Positions 56,717 to 64,000 of a DNA stretch of 64,000 nt are shown here, in pieces. Positions within the stretch are counted from its first letter, which is position 1. The number at the start of each line of letters is the position of its first letter. Under the pieces are notes generated by a model that was not told the origin of the DNA, searched no databases, and was given only the letters and a program-made list of their open reading frames with translations. The stretch is taken from contig CM032117.1 in the NCBI GenBank assembly GCA_018894105.1, positions 43,634,501-43,698,500 on the forward strand, in the 5' to 3' direction. Origin of the DNA: Jacaranda mimosifolia (Eukaryota > Streptophyta > Magnoliopsida > Lamiales > Bignoniaceae). The translations under genes were made by a program, and so were the position numbers.

Positions 56717-57712
56717 ATGGCTAAAAATCCACTCACAACAATTTTGGAAACCAATATACTAACTGGGCCTAATTTTCGCAATTGGTTGAGAAACCTCAAT
56801 ATTATTCTTGATTTCGAAAAGGGGACTTATATACTTAATCATAGTCTGTCGGTTACCCTTAGCAATGATGCCACGAATAAGGCACGCTAATTGTTCATGA
56901 AGTTTGTGGATGTTGATCTACAAACAATGTCCCTTATAATGGCTTCTCTATTTAAAGAGCTTCAAGAGACTCATGAGTGCATGAGATGTGCACATGAGAT
57001 CTATACACACCTACAAGAGTTGTTTGGTATTCAAACTAGACAAGAATAGTTCATTTTGTCTAGGGAGTTCTTTAGAAGTAAAATGATTGAGGGCACTAAT
57101 GTCTATGAACACAGGCTTAAAATGATCACTCTTATTGAGAGGTTCGGTCAATTAGGCATTGTCATGGATAATGAGCTCTTTGTGGATTTGATCCTTCAAT
57201 CATTACCTGAAACATTTGACCAATTCATTATGAACTTCTACATGTTGATGCAAGAAGTAATGATTAACGAATTAGTTGATATGTTGGTAATCACCGAGTA
57301 GACTATAAACAAAGACAATCCTCTTACACTTGTTTCCTCCTCCAAGTCTATGGGCCCTAGGGGTGCTAGAAATGAAGGTAAAGGGAAAAAGAGTTCTTCC
57401 TCCAAAGGGAAACAAACCTTGAAAAGTTCAAGGGGAATTGAGAATAACAAAGTGGCTAAAACCGAAGCTACATGTTTCCATTGTGATGAAAAAAGGCATC
57501 GAAGAAGAAATTGCAAAGCTTATATTGCTACTCTTGAGAAGGGTATGTACTTTATTGAAGTGCATTTAAGGATATATTCTTCTTCATGGATATATGATAT
57601 CGCATATGGTTCTTATCTTTGTAATTCGTTACAAAAACCAGAAAGAAGAATTAAACTAAGTGATGAGGATATGATCTACCACCTTAGCAAAAGAGTAGGA
57701 GTTTCAGCCTAA
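56717..57712 (+). pseudogene. Copia gag and protease start, plus
   Basis: ATG at 56717 opens MAKNPLTTILETNILTGPNF, the standard start of this copia Gag group. NWLRNLNIILDFEKG follows. LKMITLIERFGQLGIVMDNEL and VDLILQSLPETFDQFIMNF (about 57117-57237) are the UBN2 domain core. CFHCDEKRHRRRNC (57475-57516) is the CCHC zinc knuckle. The SSWIYDIAYGS segment (57583-57615) is the protease site, where the usual DTG is lost. Stops near 56888, 57048 and 57301 break the frame. Gag would package element RNA in cytoplasmic particles. Confidence 0.88.
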
Positions 57713-60597
57713 GACGAAGGCGTATAATACGTTAGACTTAGGAAACTCCATAATTGTATTGAACCCTTGCTATTATGTACCATATATTGTTGAGAACATT
57801 ATTTCAATTCCCATTTTGGATAGCAAAGGATTTGATCCTTCTATATCAAATGGGAGATTGAAGGCATTAAAGAATGGGTTCTTCAGTTGCTCATGGTATA
57901 CTTAACAAAGGATTATACATTTTTGGATTCCCAACCATTACAAATGCACATTTAATCAAGTGAAAGAAAATTAGATATCCAAGAAGATGTCGTTTTATAG
58001 CATGCAAGACTAGGCCATATCTCTAAGAATAGGATGAACAAGATAGAAGCTCTCAAAGTACTAAATATCAATGGCATTGAAGAACTTCCAAATTGTGAGT
58101 CTGGTTTAAAGGAAAAAATAACCAAAGCTCCTTTTGTGGGACAATTGGAGTGAAGCACAAATCCTTTGGATTTGATCCATACGAATGTGTGTGGTCCACT
58201 AAGATATAGTGCACGATGAGGTTATTCTTACTTCATCTCCTTCACCGATGATCACACTCGATTCGAACATGTGTATCTTATGAAGAAGAAGTCTGAAGCC
58301 TTTGAAAAGTTCAAAGAGTATAAGTATGAAGTAGAAAAGCAAAAGGGACTTAGTATTAAAACTCTTCAATCGGATCGAGGAAGAAAATACTTAAGTATCA
58401 AATTCTTGAATTATCTAAAAGAGAATGGGATTCTTTCTCAATGGACTCCACCCCACATACCCCAATTCAATGGAGTAGCCGAGAGGAGAAGTTGTACCTT
58501 GTTGGACATGGTGCGTTCTATGATGAGCTTCTCCAATGTGCCTATATCCTTTTGGGGATACGCCTTGCTAATAGCTGCGAGCCTACTAAATGTAGTACCC
58601 TCAAAGGCCGTGCCCAAAACGCCACATGAGATGTGGTATGGCAAAGCACCTTCTTACCAATATCTAAAGGTTTTGGGGTCTCCCATCTATGTCAAGAGGT
58701 TAATGGGAGACAAGTTGGATAGTCAATCCTCTTTGTGCAAGTTCATGGGATACCCTAAAGAGTCCATGGGTTATTACTTTTATGATCTCTTGGAGTAAAA
58801 AGTATTTGTCTCGAGGAACGCCACCTTTTTGGAAAAGGAGTTTGTATTAGATAGAAAAGGTGTTGTTGAATTTGATGAAGTTCAAAATGATCAAATTCCA
58901 CAAGCGGTGGAAACAAGTAGCGAGCCTTGCACACATGATCTACATAGGTCGGACCGAATCAACAAGTAACTGAAAAGGCTTGGATTTCTTCATGAGATGG
59001 GCCAATCGAATATAGATCCAAAGACCTACGAGGTAGCTATGTTGGACATGGACTCGAGATATTGGCTTGATGCTATGAGATCCGAAATGGACTCCATATA
59101 CTCTAATAAAGTATAAACTTTGATAGATCTACCAGAGAGAATCGTTCCCATTATTTGCAAGTGGATCTATAAGTGAAAGCTAGGAGTCGATGGAGATGTA
59201 GTGACCTTTAAGGCGCGACTAGTGGCAAAAGGTTATACTCAAAGACCCAGTATTGATTTCAAGGAAACATTTTCACCAATTGCAATGCCTAAGTCCATAC
59301 GGATCCTACTTGCCATAGCCGCATATTATGACTATGAGATATGGCAAACGAATATGAAAATTGTTTTCCTCAATGGCTACACTGAAGAAGAAATTTATAT
59401 GGAGCAACCACAAGCTTTTACATCCAAAGGGAGTGAGCAAAAGGTTTGCAAACTCCAAAGGTCCATTTATGGACTCAAGCAACCGTCCCGATCTTGCAAC
59501 ATACATTTTAATAGTACAGTCAAATTATTTGGCTTTATCAAAAATGTGTATAAACCATGTGTAAACAATAATGGCGAGTGAAAATTATGTATAGTTTATT
59601 GTACTTTATGTCGATGACATCCTTCTCATTAGGAATGAGGGTAGGAATGTTAGAGCAAACTAAAGCGTGATTATCTACTCAATTCTCCATGAAAGATTTG
59701 GGAGACACGTCCTATATATTGGGAATATGTATATATAGAGATAGATTGAAGAGATGCTGGGGCTATCCCAATCATAGTATGTTGACAAAATATCAAAGCG
59801 GTTTAGTATGGAAGAATCCAAGAAGGGATTCCTTCCCATGGGACATGGTATTCGTCTATCTAAGTTTATGGCTTCCCAGACTGAGGCAGAAAGATAAAAG
59901 ATGTCATTGATACCTTATGCGTCCGCTATAGGGAGCATAATGTATGCAGTTCAATGTACAAGATCGGATGTAGCGCACGCTTTGAGTGTCACGAGCTGCT
60001 TGCAATCCAACCTCGGTGAATATCACTAGATGGTCGTTAAGACAATCCTTAAGTACTTGAGAAAAACTAAGGAGTTGTTTTTAGTATACGGCAATGGAGA
60101 ATTGAAATCTGAGGGGTTTTTGGATTCAAGTTTCCATCCTGAAATAGTGGACCTAAAATCCATCTCTAGATTCATATTTTGCCTTAATGGCAACGTGGTG
60201 AGTTAGAAGAGTTCCAAACAAGACACCATGGCCGATTCAACCACTGAGGCAAAATATGTTACGGCTGCGGAAGCTGCAAAGGAAGGTATGTGGATCAAAA
60301 AAACTTTATCCAAAAGTTCGATATAGTGTCTAGCATGTCTGAGCTTGCAGTTATCTTTTGAAGACAACTTTGGACTTGAGCCGAGATCTCATCAATGATC
60401 CAAACATAGATAAATGCATTGTCATTTAATGTATGATATCAATTGATAGATGCAACTTCTGAGTGGAAATAGTTGCCTCAAAAGAGAATATAGCAGAACC
60501 ACTATCTTAACCCCTAAATGCAAAAGGTCTTCAAAAAACATCTTAAGAAGATAGGTCTTAAGACTATGGGGAATTGACTTTAGGGCAAGTGGGATAT
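57713..60597 (+). pseudogene. Copia pol (GAG_pre-integrase, IN, RT, RNase H), plus
   Basis: NPCYYVPYIVENIISIP (57760-57810) starts the pre-integrase region. The integrase core is open at 58271-58798, with TLQSDRGRKYL (catalytic Asp), PQFNGVAERRS (Glu) and [38 protein letters not shown] (59207-59260), then [12 protein letters not shown], where motif A Asp is changed to Asn, and YGLKQPSR. The YVDD box is readable near 59605-59618 in another frame. RNase H and the C-terminal part run to the polypurine-like GGGCAAGTGGG at 60583-60593. Many stops and shifts. It is bounded by the LTR at 60598. Confidence 0.88.
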
Positions 60598-61687
60598 TAT
60601 TGGAATAGTGCCCCGCAAGCCAATAAGATTAGCATGTAAACTATTTCACTAGTGATACAATCTTGATTGAATGATATTATTCTTATATGGCCATCTTCAT
60701 CTTATGCTCATATTACTTCATTAGCATATGGTTGAAGCCCTTATATCACATAAGACTATAGAACTTGGTTAGTTCACTCGGTGGTGATCATAGAATAAGT
60801 CTTACATAGCCGTGATCTTAAACATCCCAAGTCATAGAATCTTAAGAGACGGGGCATCTAAGATTAGGATAGACTTACACTAACGATGCATAAATCTAAG
60901 GGTTGGATGTTGCTCCGTTCCATGAGCAAACCATATGTGATGTCGGTGAATGTTAGTAGGTGTTTGTTAGAGAACAAGGCACTGGAGACCCGCCCAGAGA
61001 TCCTACTAGATAGCCGTAGTGGTAAGATGGTAATGGCTAGTTCTCTAGCTTACGCTAATGCATATAATTAGTTATTTGACCTGAGGATCCATTGTAACCG
61101 TGTGTTTAGGTCTTCATGCTTTGACTTCTCCCTGGCCACTTAGCGGGTGTTTCGGTGGTGATTGGGCATGAGCTACTTAAACATAGAGGTTAATGAGATC
61201 GAAGATGGGATCTGACTCCTCGTCTTTATGAAGGGCAAATGCATCTTCTATGTGTTCTATGATGATCGATTCCAAAGAGTCATTGGCCAAGGCAGTGTGA
61301 CAATTTGAAAAAAGAGTCTTCTAAAGATGAAGCCACAAAAGGAATCGAACATTAAGAATAGATGCATAGCATTAAGGTTATTAGGGAGTGACAAATATCT
61401 TGCCCTAGGCCTCTTTCATAGAGATAGGAGACGGAAGGATTGTATTTGCATGGTACGTGTAAAACTAGAATGGTTCACCATAAGTATTCATTCGGCCAAT
61501 TGTTGGGCTCCATGGGCTTGAGGTTAGACATCGACCATGGAAATTGGGTACTATTCAATTAATAGAGATTAATTGATATGAGTCGATTAGTGTAAAATGA
61601 GTTTTAAACTAACGTGAATATATGATATTCTAAAGTCACAATTGTTGTGAGCTCATGTGTGATATGATCCTATGCTTAGGAAATAGA
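60598..61687 (+). repeat. Copia 3' LTR, truncated, plus
   Basis: Starts TATTGGAATAGTGCCCCGCA (TGTTGG decayed to TATTGG). It follows the LTR at 54697-53600 (inverse) for about 1.09 kb and then stops. The remaining ~1.06 kb is missing and the sequence passes directly into pol of a second element at GCAAAAG (61688-61694). Short open frames inside have no meaning. Confidence 0.8.
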
Positions 61688-64000
61688 GCAAAAGTTGCAG
61701 CCATGGTCTAAGGCGTAATCAAGTTAGACTTAGGGAACTACTAAATTGTACTTGATCCTTGTTATTATGTACCTAATCTTGTTAAGAAAATTATTTCAAT
61801 TCTCGAATTGGATAAAGAATGATATGATTTTTCTATATCTAAGGGGAAGTTGAAAGCATTAAAGAATGGTTCTTTAATTGCACAAGGGATATTAAACAAT
61901 GGATTGTACATATTGGATTCCCAACCTTTATTGATGCACATTTAATCAAGTAAAAGAAAATTAGACATCCAAGAAGATGTCGTTTTATGGCATACAAGTC
62001 TTGGCCATATCTCTAAGAATCGAATGAACAAGATAGAAGCTCTCAAAGCACTAAATGTCAATAGCATTGAGGAACTTCCAACTTATAAGTCTTGTTTAAA
62101 GGAAAAAATGACTAAGATTCCTTTTGTAGGACAATTAGAGCGAAGCACAAATCATTTAGATTTGATCCATACAGATGTGTACCATCTACTAAGATTTAGT
62201 GCACGAGGAGGCTATTCTTACTTCATTACCTTCACCGATGATCACACTCGATTCAGACATGTGTATCTTTTGAAGAACAAGTCTGAAGCCTTTGAAAAGT
62301 TCAAAGAATATAGGTGTGAAGTAGAAAAGCAAAAGGGACTTAGTATTAAAACTCTTCAATCGGAACGAGAAGGATAATACTTAAGTACGGAATTCTTAGA
62401 TTATCTAAAAGAGAATGGGATTCTCTCTAAATGGACTCCACCCGGCACACCCCAACTTAATAGAGTAGCCAGGTGAAGAAACCATACCTTGCTGGACATA
62501 GTATGTTCCATTATGAGCTTCTCCAATGTGCATATATCCTTTTGGGATACACCTTGCAAACAGTAGTGAGGCTACTAAATATAGTACTCTCAAAGGCCTT
62601 GCCAAAAATGCCACATGAGATGTGGTATGACAAAGCACCCTCTTATCAATATCTAAAGTTTGGGGGTCTCCCACCTACATCAAGAGATTGGTGGGAGACA
62701 AGTTAGATAGTCGATCCTTCTTGTGAAAGTTTGTGGGATACCCTAGAGGGTGTATGGGTTATTACTTTTATGATCATTCAGAGCAACAAGTGTTTGTCTT
62801 GTGGAACGCCACCTTTTTGGAAAAAGAGTTTCTATTAGATAGAAAAGGCGTTGTTGTTGAACTTGATGAAGTTCAAGATGAAAAAATCCCACAAGTGGTG
62901 GAAACAAGTAGCGAGCCTTGCACACATCCTCTACGTAGGTCGGACCAAATCAAGAAGCAACCCCAAAAGGTTCGGATTTCTTCATGAGATAAGCCAATCA
63001 AATATAGATCCAAAGACCTATGAGGAAGCTATGTTGGACATAGACTCGGATATTGGCTTGATGCTATGAGATCTAAAATGAACTCCATAAACTGTAACAA
63101 AGTATGGACTTTGGTAGATCCACATGGAGGAATCGTTCCCATTGGTTGCAAATGGATCTATAAGCGAAAGCTGGAAGTCGATGGAGAGGTAGTGACCTTT
63201 AATGCACAACTAGTGGTAAAAGCTTATACTCAAAGACCTGGTATTGATTTTGAGGAAACATTTTCACCAGTTGCAATGCCTAAGTATAGTTTATTGTGCT
63301 TTATGTCGATGAAATCCTTTTCATTGGGAATGCGGTATGAATGTTAGAACAGACTAAAGCGTGGTTATCTACTCAATTCTCCATGAAAGATTTGGGAAAA
63401 GCATCTTACGTATTGGGAATAGGTATCTATAAAGATAGATCGAAGATGATGTTGGGGCTATCCCAATTAAAGTACATTGACAAAATACTAAAGTGGTTTA
63501 GTATAGAAGAATCCAAGAAGGGATTCCTTCCCTTGGGATATGGTATTCATCTATCTAAGTCTATGGCCCCCCAAACTGAGGCAGAAAGACAAAAGATGTC
63601 CTGGATACCTTATGTGTCTGCTATAGGGAGCATAATGTATGCAATCGAATATAGCACACGCTTTGAGTATCATGAGCCACTTTCAATCTAACCCCGGTGA
63701 ATGTCACTGGACAGCCGTTAAGATAATCCTTAAGTACTTCAGAAGAACTAAGGAGTTATTTTTAGTATACGACAATGGAGAATTGAAACCCGAGGGGTTT
63801 TCGGATTCAAGTTTTCAATCCAATGTAGACGACTTAAAATCCACCTCAAGATTTATATGTTGCCTTAATGATGACGCGGTGAGTTAGAAGAGCGCCAAAC
63901 AAGACACCACAATTGATTCAACCACTAAGGCAAAATATATTGCGGCTTCGAAAACAGCAAAAAAAGTCGTTTGGATCAAAAACTTCATCCAAGATTTGGA
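61688..64000 (+). pseudogene. Second copia pol copy, plus (runs off the window)
   Basis: Begins in the protease/pre-integrase region (LDPCYYVPN, KLKALKNGSL, ILNNGLYILDSQ). Then LWHTSLGHISKNRMNKIEAL (61990-62049) is the HHCC finger, with LDLIHTDV and FITFTDDHTRF of the integrase core. The integrase Glu region (62455-62480) is mutated. RT begins with GCKWIYKRKLEVDGEV (63147-63194) and TQRPGIDFEETFSPVAMPK, then jumps at about 63285 to the YVDE sequence near 63303: about 300 bp containing palm motif A are deleted. KDLGKASYVLGIGIY and RNase H (EGFSDSSFQSNVDDLKST, 63793-63846) follow to the window end. Less decayed than the first copy but dead. Confidence 0.88.

Overview
The window looks like a heterochromatic or intergenic stretch of an angiosperm nuclear genome (probably a dicot or another TE-rich woody lineage; the species cannot be told). 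It is AT-rich and almost entirely built from plant transposable elements: Ty1/copia and Ty3/gypsy LTR elements, CACTA (En/Spm), Mutator-like elements (MULEs), an L1-type LINE and SINEs. No bacterial, organellar or CRISPR signatures and no convincing functional tRNA or rRNA gene were seen. The only host gene recognised is a broken SABATH-type carboxyl methyltransferase on the minus strand (13786-20779).

Layout. 1-5629: right part of a plus-strand CACTA element (DUF4216 and Transposase_24 remnants, 3' end at 5629), interrupted by a ~2.15 kb minus-strand copia LTR (1113-3263). 5640-10620: an old minus-strand copia gag, split by a plus-strand copia deletion derivative (6259-10358, TSD AGAAT), whose 3' LTR was in turn hit by a SINE (9736-9890, 17-bp TSD). 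10620-13785: AT-rich intergenic DNA with a 276-bp tandem duplication. 13786-20779: SABATH pseudogene; its first intron holds a ~3.1 kb Tekay-like solo LTR (17455-20549), and its second holds a 1.48 kb MULE with ~400-bp inverted repeats (14220-15700) and a small inverted-repeat element. 21240-25097: minus-strand CACTA transposase genes; a CACTA terminus at 31610 may be the 5' end of the same element. 27095-30446: L1-type LINE with a 3' RNase H ORF, possibly inserted in that CACTA.

32197-38834: a 6.6 kb MULE delimited by 54-nt terminal repeats and a 9-bp TSD. Only two short islands of transposase coding sequence remain. The rest is four different tandem arrays (about 86, 104, 123 and 220-250 bp units), all rich in AGTACA/AGTATA words, plus an inserted gypsy fragment. 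40440-44430: decayed plus-strand Ty3/gypsy gag-protease followed by degenerate short repeats. 45778-51774: a CACTA element with CAA target duplications, minus-strand Transposase_24 exons and a nested 1.27 kb non-autonomous CACTA (46848-48114) that carries tRNA-like segments. 52541-64000: a cluster of related copia elements: minus-strand LTR plus pol 3' end (52541-56012), head-to-head with a plus-strand leader-gag-pol-LTR (56013-61687) that fuses to a second pol copy (61688-64000, running off the window).

How it fits together: there is no operon or pathway here. The informative content is insertion order. Several elements are defined to the base by target-site duplications, and nested insertions give relative dates (old copia gag, then the CACTA and copia derivative, then the SINE; SABATH introns, then the solo LTR and MULE). 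No clearly new functional system was found. The least ordinary object is the array-filled MULE at 32197-38834.
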